Assembly: GCF_021191635.1 (NCBI RefSeq)
Contig: NZ_JAIWPR010000039.1
Coordinates: 1 to 59,250, forward strand
Source: Alterluteimonas quercicellularis
GTDB taxonomy: Bacteria; Pseudomonadota; Gammaproteobacteria; Xanthomonadales; Xanthomonadaceae
Length of the DNA: 59,250 bases
Direction: 5' to 3'
Position numbers and translations under genes: made by a program. The notes beneath the pieces are model-generated. The model was not told where the DNA came from and did not search any database. It saw nothing but the letters and a program-made list of their open reading frames with translations. How positions within the stretch are numbered: the first letter of the stretch is position 1; each line of letters opens with the position of its first letter. Below, piece by piece: positions 52,467-59,250 of the stretch.

Positions 52467-53603
52467 GTGCGCGCCGTTACCGCCTGCGCGCTGCTGTGGG
52501 CGCTGTGCACCGGTGCCGCGGCCGGCGAGCGCCCGGCGCGGGTGTTCGTGGTCGGCGATTCCACCGCGAGCGCCTACGGGCCGGAGCGCGCACCGCGCAC
52601 CGGCTGGGGGCAGGCGCTGCAGGGCTTCCTCGATCCGGCCGCCTTCGAGGTGCGCAACCACGCCCGCAGCGGGCGCAGCGCGCGCAGCTTCGAGGAAGAA
52701 GGCTGGCTGGCGCCGGTGGCGGGCGAGCTGGCCGCCGGCGACGTGCTGCTGATCCAGTTCGGCCACAACGACGCCAAGGCCGAGGACCCCGGCCGCTACG
52801 ACGAGCCGGCGCGCGCCTTCCCGGACCGGCTGCGGCGCTACCTGGCGCTGGCGCGCGAGCGCGGCGCGCAGCCGGTGCTGCTGACTCCGGTCGCGCGCCG
52901 CGCGTTCCGCGGCGGCGAGCCGGTCGACACTCATGGCGCCTATGCCGACTCGGTGCGTGCGCTGGCCGCGCGCGAGGACGTGCCGCTGGTCGACCTGGAC
53001 CGCGCCAGCCGCGACTGGCTGCGCGCGCTGGGCGACGCGCCCTCGACGCTCTACTACCTGCACGATCCGGCGCAGGGGCTGGCCGACGACACCCACTTCA
53101 ACCTCGCCGGCGCCACCCAGGTCGCCTGCCTGGTGGTGCGCGAGTGGCGGCGCCTGTCGCCCGCGGTCGACCGGGCGGTGGTGCGCGACACCGACTGCGG
53201 GGCGCCGCCGGACGCGCTGCAGGCGCGCGCCGCGCAGGCGCGGCGATCGTGGGTCGTGCGCGCGGGCGAGGTGCCGCATCGCGAGCAGCCCGGCCCGCAC
53301 GGCGGCCCCGGCCCGACCGCGGCCCGACCCTACTTCGAGCAGGCGCCCGGGCTGCCGTTCGCCTTCCGCAAGCGGGTGCTGCACCCCGGCGCCGGGATCG
53401 GGCTGCATCCGCAGCACAAGGACGAGGTCTACTACGTGCTCGCCGGCCGCGGCCGCTACGTGGTGGACGGTACGCTGCACGAGGTGGGCCCGGGCGACGC
53501 GATGCTGACCCGGCCGGGCAGCACGCACGCCATCCAGCAGGCCGGCGACGCGCCGCTGGAGCTGCTGATCGTCTATCCGCAGGAATCGCCGCCGGCCCGG
53601 TAG
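52467..53603 (+). CDS. exported GDSL esterase (rhamnogalacturonan acetylesterase-like) fused to a C-terminal cupin
   Basis: A 378-residue protein from GTG 52467, seven bases after kduD. Residues 1-20 are a signal peptide. Residues 22-~235 are an SGNH/GDSL hydrolase like rhamnogalacturonan acetylesterases: Ser32 (VVGDSTAS), Gly70 region (HARSGRSAR), Asn101 (FGHNDAK) and Asp208/His210 (DDTHFN). After a linker, residues 300-372 form a complete cupin: GLHPQHKDEVYYVLAG (H314, H317, E320) and GDAMLTRPGSTHAI (H354). Typical esterases end before the cupin, so this is a fusion. The cupin resembles small KdgF-like enzymes, a guess. The stop codon lies in the adjacent repeat. Confidence 0.85.
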   Translation: MRAVTACALLWALCTGAAAGERPARVFVVGDSTASAYGPERAPRTGWGQALQGFLDPAAFEVRNHARSGRSARSFEEEGWLAPVAGELAAGDVLLIQFGHNDAKAEDPGRYDEPARAFPDRLRRYLALARERGAQPVLLTPVARRAFRGGEPVDTHGAYADSVRALAAREDVPLVDLDRASRDWLRALGDAPSTLYYLHDPAQGLADDTHFNLAGATQVACLVVREWRRLSPAVDRAVVRDTDCGAPPDALQARAAQARRSWVVRAGEVPHREQPGPHGGPGPTAARPYFEQAPGLPFAFRKRVLHPGAGIGLHPQHKDEVYYVLAGRGRYVVDGTLHEVGPGDAMLTRPGSTHAIQQAGDAPLELLIVYPQESPPAR

Positions 53604-53753
53604 GAGCGCGCTCGCGCGCGACGCTTCGTTCTCCGGGGGGTGGAAAGCAGCGGTGCCGGCCGTCGTTCGCCCGCGTCCGCGCGTGGGGACGCGTTCTTCC
53701 TCTGCCGTGGGTCCGGAGGCACCTTGCCCGGTCACGCGCGAGCGCGCCCCTAC
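53600..53753. repeat. long (154-bp) form of the interspersed repeat, copy B
   Basis: Outer arms GTAGGAGCGCGCTCGCGCGC (from 53600) and GCGCGAGCGCGCCCCTAC (to 53753). Its right 80 bp are, in inverted orientation, about 94% identical to 36766-36845. The TAG stop of the esterase-cupin gene (53601-53603) and, on the other strand, of the NTF2-like gene (53752-53750) are its two ends. Confidence 0.85.
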
Positions 53754-54184
53754 GAGACGATGCCGCGCTCCTTCAGCAGCGCCTCCTCGTCGCCGGTCAC
53801 CCAGCCGAAGATCCTCGGTTGCCCGTCCAGCGACTGCACGAGGTAGTGGACCTCGAAGTCGATCGTGGTCTCGGGCCGGTCGTCGCGGGCGTAGGTGGCC
53901 GTCCACGCGACGTGCGCGACGCAATGGAGATCGTCGATCGGCGACACGCGGATCGCGCCCAGCCGCATCGCCCGGGTGCCCATCGCGCGGTAGCGCTCGT
54001 AGCCCTGGGCGAGTACCGCGCCGAGCCGCTCGTCGTTCTTCCCGGCCGAGACCCCGCCGGGCCAGGCCGCGATGAATTCGGGGGCGTAGAACGCGGCCGC
54101 CTCGGCCATGTCCGCATCGCCGCCGAGCGAGCGGTTGAAGAAGCGCTCGTAGCGCTCGAACAGCTGTCGCACGGAGGTGTCCAT
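53750..54184 (-). CDS. NTF2-like (SnoaL/ketosteroid-isomerase-fold) protein
   Basis: A 144-residue soluble protein: [22 protein letters not shown] then [20 protein letters not shown] and a beta-rich C-terminus ([33 protein letters not shown]). This length and alternation fit the NTF2-like superfamily (small cone-shaped binding or isomerase domains); no specific activity can be assigned. ATG 54184. Its stop codon TAG is provided by the end of the long interspersed repeat. Possibly co-transcribed with the small lipoprotein upstream (59 bp). Confidence 0.8.
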   Translation of the reverse strand: MDTSVRQLFERYERFFNRSLGGDADMAEAAAFYAPEFIAAWPGGVSAGKNDERLGAVLAQGYERYRAMGTRAMRLGAIRVSPIDDLHCVAHVAWTATYARDDRPETTIDFEVHYLVQSLDGQPRIFGWVTGDEEALLKERGIVS

Positions 54185-54243
54185 CAGTGTCTTCCCTCGG
54201 GAGGGGCCGGCGTCTTCGGGCCGGCCGGGCGCTGGTCGCGCGG

Positions 54244-54471
54244 TCAGGGCTCGGTCGAGCCTTCGTCCTGGCGCCGCGCCTCGGTCTCGCGGACAGCCTC
54301 CTCGACCGCGTCGCCCTTGTCGAGCGGATCCTGGGGGCCGGCCTGCGGCTCGGGCGGGGTCTGCGGCGGCTCGGGCGCCTGCGGCCGGCACGCGGCCAGG
54401 GGCAGCAGGAGCGCGAACGCGAAGGCGGCGGGAAGGTGCGGTCGGCGGGGGCGGGGGTGGCTGGTGGCCAT
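54244..54471 (-). CDS. small Pro/Glu-rich lipoprotein
   Basis: A 75-residue protein from ATG 54471 with CGGAGC nine bases upstream. Signal and lipobox LAAC are followed by a Pro/Gln/Glu-rich, strongly hydrophilic tail ([20 protein letters not shown]...). Unknown function; such small lipoproteins often span the periplasm without a folded domain. A 25-codon longer form is open but would spoil the signal. Confidence 0.65.
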   Translation of the reverse strand: MATSHPRPRRPHLPAAFAFALLLPLAACRPQAPEPPQTPPEPQAGPQDPLDKGDAVEEAVRETEARRQDEGSTEP

Positions 54472-54716
54472 GGCGCGTTGCTCCGGTAGGCTGGGCCGAG
54501 GTCGTGCGTCGCGGGCGGGCGAATCGTGCGCCCGGACGCGCGACACGTTCTATCCTAGAGCGTGTGATGTGCATTGGAGTGCGTTGTCCGCACGCCCGGG
54601 CAAGGCCGGCCGCCTCGGCCCGGGCCGCAACGCCGCCATGTGGCGGCCCGGGCGCGCGGGGACGTGCTTCGAGGTGCATCGCGCGCTCTCATCACGGTTT
54701 CCCTGCAGGAGCACCC

Positions 54717-55493
54717 ATGGATCCTCATCGCTGGCGCCTGAACGGGCAGCGCGCGCTGGTCACCGGCGGCAGCGCCGGCATCGGCCGCGCGATCGCGCGC
54801 GAACTGCTGGGCTTCGGCGCCGAGGTGCTGATCGTGGCGCGCGACGGCGACGCGCTGGAGGCGGCGCGCGACGAACTGCTCGAGGAGGTTCCGGACGGCC
54901 GCGTCCTGGCGATGATCGGCGACGTCGCCGACGAGGAGCAGCGCCGCGAGATCCTCGACTGGGTGGAGGACCAGGGCGACGGGCTGAACATCCTGGTCAA
55001 CAACGCCGGCGCCAACCTCACCCGGCCCGCCGCCGAGTACGCCGAGGAGGAATGGCGCGAGATCTTCGAGGTCAACCTGTTCAGCGCCTTCGAGCTGTCG
55101 CGCTACGCGCATCCGCTGCTGGCCCGGCACGCGGCCTCGTGCATCGTCAACGTCGGCAGCGTGTCCGGCCTGACCCACGTGCGCACCGGCGCGCCCTACG
55201 GCATGAGCAAGGCTGCGCTGCACCAGATGACCCGCAACCTGGCGGTGGAGTGGGCCGAGGACGGCATCCGCGTCAACGCGGTGGCGCCCTGGTACGTCCG
55301 CACGCGGCGCACCTCCGGCGCGCTCGCCGATCCCGACTACCTCGACGAGGTGCTGCTGCGCACGCCGATGGGCCGCATCGGCGAGCCGGAGGAAGTGGCT
55401 GCGGCGGTCGCGTTCCTGTGCCTGCCGGCCTCGGCCTACGTGACCGGCGAGTGCATCGCGGTGGACGGGGGCTTCCTGCGCTACGGCTTCTGA
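54717..55493 (+). CDS. short-chain dehydrogenase/reductase
   Basis: A 258-residue SDR with AGGAG before ATG 54717. Cofactor loop [10 protein letters not shown] (17-26), NNAG (96-99), Ser148, Tyr161 and Lys165 (PYGMSKAAL). The text around [31 protein letters not shown] resembles tropinone-reductase-like members. It could act in sugar-acid or general ketone reduction; although 1.1 kb past the pectin locus it has no copy of the operator, so I do not assign it there. Divergent from the small lipoprotein. Confidence 0.9.
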   Translation: MDPHRWRLNGQRALVTGGSAGIGRAIARELLGFGAEVLIVARDGDALEAARDELLEEVPDGRVLAMIGDVADEEQRREILDWVEDQGDGLNILVNNAGANLTRPAAEYAEEEWREIFEVNLFSAFELSRYAHPLLARHAASCIVNVGSVSGLTHVRTGAPYGMSKAALHQMTRNLAVEWAEDGIRVNAVAPWYVRTRRTSGALADPDYLDEVLLRTPMGRIGEPEEVAAAVAFLCLPASAYVTGECIAVDGGFLRYGF

Positions 55494-55634
55494 GATTCAC
55501 GACCCGGCGGGCGCGGACGGGTATCCTCTGCGTCAGGGAGATGGAGGCACGACGGAGGATTTCCGGGCCTGGCGACGAGCCGGGGACGGCCGTCGCGCGC
55601 GATCGCCCGACCGCCCGTTCGCGACCAGGACGAT

Positions 55635-56345
55635 ATGCCGAGCGCCGCCGTGTCATCGCCGCCCCGACTGGCCGTCGTCGACGACGACGACGAACTGCGC
55701 GAGCAGATCCTGCTGCCCGCGCTGCGCGACGCCGGATTCGAAGCCCGCGGGCTTGCTTCCGCGCTCGAGCTCTATCGCATGTGGGTCGGCACCCCGTTCG
55801 ACCTGGTGCTGCTGGACGTGGGGCTGCCCGACGAGGACGGCGTCGACATCGCGCGGCACCTGCGCGGGCTGTCGGCGTCGCTGGGGATCGTGATGTACAC
55901 CGGCCACGGGCATGCGGTGGACCGGCTGCGCGGCCTGCGGGCGGGCGTGGACGCCTACCTGGTGAAGCCGCTCGACATGGACGAGCTGATCGAGACCGTG
56001 CGCAACGTGCTGCGGCGCGTGGGCGCCGAGGACCCGCAGGCGCCGCCGCGCGCCGGCGGCGGCTGGGCGCTCGAGCGCCAGGGCTGGCGGCTGCGCACCC
56101 CGGGCGGCGCCGAGGTGACGCTCAACCAGGCCGAGCGGCAGGTGCTCGGCATGCTCGCCGCCGCGGCGCGCGCGCCGGTGTCGCGCGAGACCCTGATCGC
56201 CGGGCTCGCCGGCGACGTCGACGCCTTCGATCCGCACCGGCTGGAGATGCTGGTGTACCGCCTGCGGCGGAAATGCCAGGACGCCTCCGGGGAGAGCCTG
56301 CCCCTGCGCGCGATCCGCGGCGTCGGCTACATGCTGGAGTGGTAG
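55635..56345 (+). CDS. OmpR/PhoB-type response regulator without an adjacent kinase
   Basis: A 236-residue two-domain regulator. Receiver: acidic pocket VVDDDDEL (14-21), phosphoacceptor Asp61 (LLLDVGLPDEDG), Thr89 (MYTGHGH) and Lys111 (YLVKPLD). The C-terminal winged helix (about 140-236) has LNQAERQVLGMLAAA and LEMLVYRLRRKCQ...IRGVGYML, typical of OmpR family DNA binding. No histidine kinase is within the window on either side, so it is an orphan locally. Its 3' neighbour is the DUF11 surface protein, a possible target. Confidence 0.92.
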   Translation: MPSAAVSSPPRLAVVDDDDELREQILLPALRDAGFEARGLASALELYRMWVGTPFDLVLLDVGLPDEDGVDIARHLRGLSASLGIVMYTGHGHAVDRLRGLRAGVDAYLVKPLDMDELIETVRNVLRRVGAEDPQAPPRAGGGWALERQGWRLRTPGGAEVTLNQAERQVLGMLAAAARAPVSRETLIAGLAGDVDAFDPHRLEMLVYRLRRKCQDASGESLPLRAIRGVGYMLEW

Positions 56346-56848
56346 CGCGCGCCGTCGGGCGCGTCCGCTTCCCCCATCGCGGCGGTCCGCGTTTCGCGCA
56401 CGTCCGCATCCCCGCTGCCGCTGAACAGGCGTTCCCCGCCCTTCGCATCCGGTCCCATGCCGGCGAAAAGCGGTGCGTCGCGCCGTCCGCGCGGCAGGCC
56501 GACCGACAGTGACTTGCAAGGCTGACGCCCGATCTCGCACACCATGCGCGGGCGAATGGGACGTCGATCACTGCCTAACTCACCACTGGTGAGGAATGGT
56601 TAGGAATTTGTGATTGATGTCTCATTTGCGCGGTTCTACAGTGCGCCCGCTTTTTGACGTCTTCTGCACAAAGGTGGATGGGGCCTGCAGCGCGGCGTCA
56701 GGAAGTCCAGGTCGGAAGCACGCCCCTGAAAGGGGCGGCGGACGCGGTCCAGCACTGCGTCCCCCGGCCATGTCACGCATGACGAAAGGCGATCGCCCTT
56801 GCGCACATCCGCGCGCGGCCGGTCGCGGACTTTCCGAGGGGGTTGCAG
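56346..56848. other. 503-bp region upstream of the DUF11 protein
   Basis: No credible ORF. It contains nested inverted repeats (CCTAAC...GTTAGG around TCACCACTGGTGA, 56574-56604), a CRP-like site (56609-56624), a candidate promoter (56614-56642) and a ~200-nt leader with a GCCCC-TGAAA-GGGGC hairpin near 56724-56740. Confidence 0.6.
56609..56642 (+). promoter_or_regulatory. promoter with overlapping CRP/Clp-like site before the DUF11 gene
   Basis: TTGATG (56614-56619) and TACAGT (56637-56642) are spaced by 17 bp. TGTGA-N6-TCTCA (56609-56624) overlaps the -35. The site and its flanks (TTT before, TTTG after) match those at 11628. Confidence 0.5.
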
Positions 56849-59250
56849 GTGCTGCTGAACAAGATCCGGACGGCCAGGGCGGCCGCCGCAGGCATGGTGC
56901 TGACGCTCGTGGCCGGACTGGCGGGGCTCGGCGTCTCTCCCGTCCTCGCGCAGTCGGCTTCGGTCACCAACGTGGCCACCGTCGCCGCCCCCGCGGGCAC
57001 CAGCGACATCGACGCGGCCAACAACACCGGCAGTGCGACCGTGACGGTGTCGCCCGCGGCCGCGGGCTACAGCTTCTGCACCGCGCCGGGCGGCAGCGCC
57101 GCGTCGAACGCGGTCTACAGCATCGTCAACGGCGTCCAGATCTGGCGCTACGAGGCCGGGGCCAGCGGCGACGCCGTGGTGCCGGAACTCCTGCTGCCGA
57201 CCCTGTCGGGCGACGTCAACGCCCTGATGGTCGATCCGGTCAACGATCGGCTGCTGTTCCATTCCAGCGGCACCTCGATGCTATGGGCCTACGACGACGC
57301 CAACGGCGGCTGGTACCAGGCGCTGTCGTCCTCCCTGGGCGGTGATCTTCCCCGCGCCGGCATGGGTCCCAACGGCGTCGGCTACCTGGTCGCCAGCGGC
57401 GGCTCGCCCGCGGTCTACCGCGTCACCGCCAACACGAGCGGCTTCGGCTACGCGGTGCAGAACATCGGCAACCTGCAGTACGACTTCGCGCCGACCAACA
57501 CCGGCTCCGGCGACATCGCCTTCGACGCCGCCGGCTTCGGCTGGCTGGCGGCCGGCCAGGACCTGTACCGCATCGACTTCTCCGCGCCGGGCAACCCGCA
57601 GGCGATCCGCCAGACCCGGCCGCTGCTCAACGGCCAGCCGTCGACGATCCAGTGGGCCGGCATCGCCTTCGGCGACGACGGGCGCCTGTACGTCGCCAAC
57701 AACTCCAATCCCAGCCGCTACTACGCCTACGACGCCGCCACCGGCAACCTGAGCCAGGCCGCGCCCACCGGCGCCGGCGGCTCGCGCGACCTCGCCTCGT
57801 GCGCGTTCCCGGCCATCGCCGAGCCCGAGCTGTCGGTGAACAAGACGCTGGCCGAAGTCAACGGCGCGACCTACGTCGACGGCGCCGCGGTCGCCCCGGG
57901 CGACGTGCTGACCTACGCCATCGTCATCGCCAACAGCGGCGGCGCCGCCGGCACGCTGTTCGCGGGCGACGTGGGCGAGACCGTCCCGGCCAACACCGCC
58001 TACGTGGCCGACGGCAACGACTTCGCCTGCACCGGCGCCAACTGCCTCAACACCGCGGCGGTGAACATTCCCGCCGGCGGCCAAGTGACGCTGAACTTCG
58101 TGTTGCGCGTCGACGACCCGGTGGCGGCCAGCGCGACCAGCATCGCCAACGCGGTGACGTTCCCGAACGGCGCGATCGACTGCACCGCGCCCGGCAACGA
58201 CTGCACCGAGACCACGCCGCTGGGTCCGACGATCGGCGTGGCCAAGAGCGCCGATCCCGCCGCCGGCACCGCGGTGTCGGCCGGCCAGACGATCACCTAC
58301 ACGCTGGCGGTGACGGTGGCCAACGCGGCCACGCAGTCGGACGTGGTGCTGACCGACACCCTCGGCGCCGGCCTGACCTTCGGCGCGGTCGTGAGCGCGG
58401 GCGACTTCGTCGCCGGCGGCAGCGGCAACGTGCGCAGCTTCACCCTGCCGGCCGGCGCCGCGCCGGGCAGCTACAGCGTCGTCTACACCGCGATCGTGGA
58501 CGCCGACGCGCAGACGTCCGTCGCCAACGCCGTGGTGCCCACGGGCGGCGGCGATCCGACCGATCCCGGCGCACCGCCGCCGAGCTGCGACAACTGCAGC
58601 ACCGAGCATCCGCTGGCGCCCGCGGTGGCGGTGGCGAAGTCGGCCGATCCGGCCTCGGGGACCGCGGTGCCCGCCGGGCAGACGATCACCTACACGCTGA
58701 GCGTGACGGTGGACAACGCGGCCACGCAGTCCGACGTGGTGCTGACCGACACCCTCGGTGCCGGCCTGACCTTCGGCGCGGTCGTGAGCGCGGGCGACTT
58801 CGTCGCCGGCGGCAGCGGCAACGTGCGCAGCTTCACCCTGCCGGCCGGCGCCGCGCCGGGCAGCTACAGCGTCGTCTACACCGCGATCGTGGACGCCGAC
58901 GCGCAGACGTCCGTCGCCAACGCCGTGGTGCCCACGGGCGGCGGCGATCCGACCGATCCCGGCGCACCGCCGCCGAGCTGCGACAACTGCAGCACCGAGC
59001 ATCCGCTGGCGCCCGCGGTGGCGGTGGCGAAGTCGGCCGATCCGGCCTCGGGGACCGCGGTGCCCGCCGGGCAGACGATCACCTACACGCTGAGCGTGAC
59101 GGTGGACAACGCGGCCACGCAGTCCGACGTGGTGCTGACCGACACCCTCGGTGCCGGCCTGACCTTCGGCGCGGTCGTGAGCGCGGGCGACTTCGTCGCC
59201 GGCGGCAGCGGCAACGTGCGCAGCTTCACCCTGCCGGCCGGCGCCGCGCC
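56849..59250 (+). CDS. secreted DUF11-repeat surface protein, C-terminus beyond the window
   Basis: At least 800 residues, running off the right edge. I use GTG 56849 (AGGGGG six bases upstream); TTG 56843 is in frame. Signal peptide with VSPVLAQS. Residues ~20-325 form a unique domain with beta-propeller-like text (LMVDPVNDRLLFHSSG; IAFGDDGRLYVANN). Then come DUF11 domains (TIGR01451 style), a diverged one from about residue 327 and near-identical 131-residue units (AKSADPAsGTAVpAGQTITYTL...) whose DNA repeats every 393 bp from 58289. Such proteins are cell-surface adhesin-like stalks in many bacteria. Confidence 0.9.
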   Translation, partial: MLLNKIRTARAAAAGMVLTLVAGLAGLGVSPVLAQSASVTNVATVAAPAGTSDIDAANNTGSATVTVSPAAAGYSFCTAPGGSAASNAVYSIVNGVQIWRYEAGASGDAVVPELLLPTLSGDVNALMVDPVNDRLLFHSSGTSMLWAYDDANGGWYQALSSSLGGDLPRAGMGPNGVGYLVASGGSPAVYRVTANTSGFGYAVQNIGNLQYDFAPTNTGSGDIAFDAAGFGWLAAGQDLYRIDFSAPGNPQAIRQTRPLLNGQPSTIQWAGIAFGDDGRLYVANNSNPSRYYAYDAATGNLSQAAPTGAGGSRDLASCAFPAIAEPELSVNKTLAEVNGATYVDGAAVAPGDVLTYAIVIANSGGAAGTLFAGDVGETVPANTAYVADGNDFACTGANCLNTAAVNIPAGGQVTLNFVLRVDDPVAASATSIANAVTFPNGAIDCTAPGNDCTETTPLGPTIGVAKSADPAAGTAVSAGQTITYTLAVTVANAATQSDVVLTDTLGAGLTFGAVVSAGDFVAGGSGNVRSFTLPAGAAPGSYSVVYTAIVDADAQTSVANAVVPTGGGDPTDPGAPPPSCDNCSTEHPLAPAVAVAKSADPASGTAVPAGQTITYTLSVTVDNAATQSDVVLTDTLGAGLTFGAVVSAGDFVAGGSGNVRSFTLPAGAAPGSYSVVYTAIVDADAQTSVANAVVPTGGGDPTDPGAPPPSCDNCSTEHPLAPAVAVAKSADPASGTAVPAGQTITYTLSVTVDNAATQSDVVLTDTLGAGLTFGAVVSAGDFVAGGSGNVRSFTLPAGAA
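58289..59250 (+). repeat. 393-bp tandem repeats in the DUF11 gene
   Basis: Units 58289-58681, 58682-59074 and a truncated 59075-59250. Units 2 and 3 are identical over the visible 176 bp; unit 1 differs from unit 2 at about six positions, all in its first 100 bp. The period of 131 codons keeps the frame. Confidence 0.95.

Noticed and set aside
54717..55493. SDR gene as part of the pectin locus
   Set aside because: It lies beyond the long repeat and two opposite-strand genes and has no AATGACACCG operator upstream.
56327..56545. A 72-codon minus-strand frame after the response regulator
   Set aside because: No ribosome site, no recognisable domain, and it overlaps the regulator's end on the other strand.
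56643..56848. Cyclic-di-GMP (GEMM) riboswitch in the DUF11 leader
   Set aside because: A GAAA-type hairpin and GACG text are present, but the conserved GGGCAAACC and GACGCAAAGCC blocks are missing.
58289..59250. CRISPR-like array
   Set aside because: The repeats are 393-bp coding units without spacers and in frame with DUF11 domains.

Overview
The window looks like chromosomal DNA from a high-GC gammaproteobacterium of the family Lysobacteraceae/Xanthomonadaceae (Luteimonas/Lysobacter/Xanthomonas-like). The basis is protein style and gene order (engB - cytochrome c4 - two DsbA-like proteins; a class GCS2 GshA starting SSPSHA; a TonB receptor of the Xanthomonas/Caulobacter type) and many short inverted repeats of the form GTAGGAGCGCGC...GCGCGCTCCTAC between genes. 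The species cannot be named. I saw no tRNA, rRNA, CRISPR array, phage or insertion sequence. Both ends cut through large surface-protein genes: an RHS/YD-repeat protein on the left and a DUF11-repeat protein on the right.

Layout. 1-6.2 kb, minus strand: RHS protein, endonuclease/phosphatase-fold protein, two DsbA-like oxidoreductases, di-heme cytochrome c. 6.3-11.2 kb: EngB GTPase, secreted metallo-beta-lactamase-fold protein, AraC regulator, VIT-family membrane protein, small lipoprotein, V8-like secreted protease. 11.8-12.4 kb: a GyrI-like pseudogene with two lesions. 12.5-19 kb: GshA, lipoprotein, PEP carboxylase, amidohydrolase lipoprotein. 19-24.8 kb: ECF-like sigma factor with a membrane partner; a formaldehyde detoxification operon (frmR-frmA-frmB) with a recognisable operator; L,D-transpeptidase; Dph6-like ligase. 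25-36.7 kb: DegV, HCCA isomerase, NYN-LOTUS protein, PriA (with an inverted pair of perfect DnaA boxes upstream), a sigma-like membrane protein, DUF3106, DUF3667, MATE pump, SppA.

36.9-53.6 kb is a pectin/oligogalacturonide utilisation locus: KdgK, TonB-dependent receptor, two PL1-type pectate lyases, a type-B carboxylesterase, a fumarylacetoacetase/hydratase-family enzyme, a three-gene TRAP transporter, a LacI regulator, KduI, KduD and an exported GDSL esterase fused to a C-terminal cupin. The inferred flow is: outer-membrane uptake by the receptor, cleavage and deacetylation by the lyases and esterases, TRAP import of the acidic monomer, KduI/KduD conversion to 2-keto-3-deoxygluconate, then phosphorylation by KdgK. 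Three intergenic regions of the locus carry the same near-palindromic motif (core AATGACACCG), each placed over or inside a promoter, which suggests one LacI-family regulon.

53.7-59.25 kb: NTF2-like protein, small lipoprotein, SDR, orphan OmpR-type response regulator, and the DUF11 protein whose 393-bp tandem repeats are nearly identical in DNA. The most rewarding leads are the operator-defined pectin regulon with the esterase-cupin fusion, the DnaA-box site by priA, the short and long forms of the interspersed repeat (three genes take their stop codon from it), and the GyrI pseudogene whose deletion is bounded by a 9-bp direct repeat.
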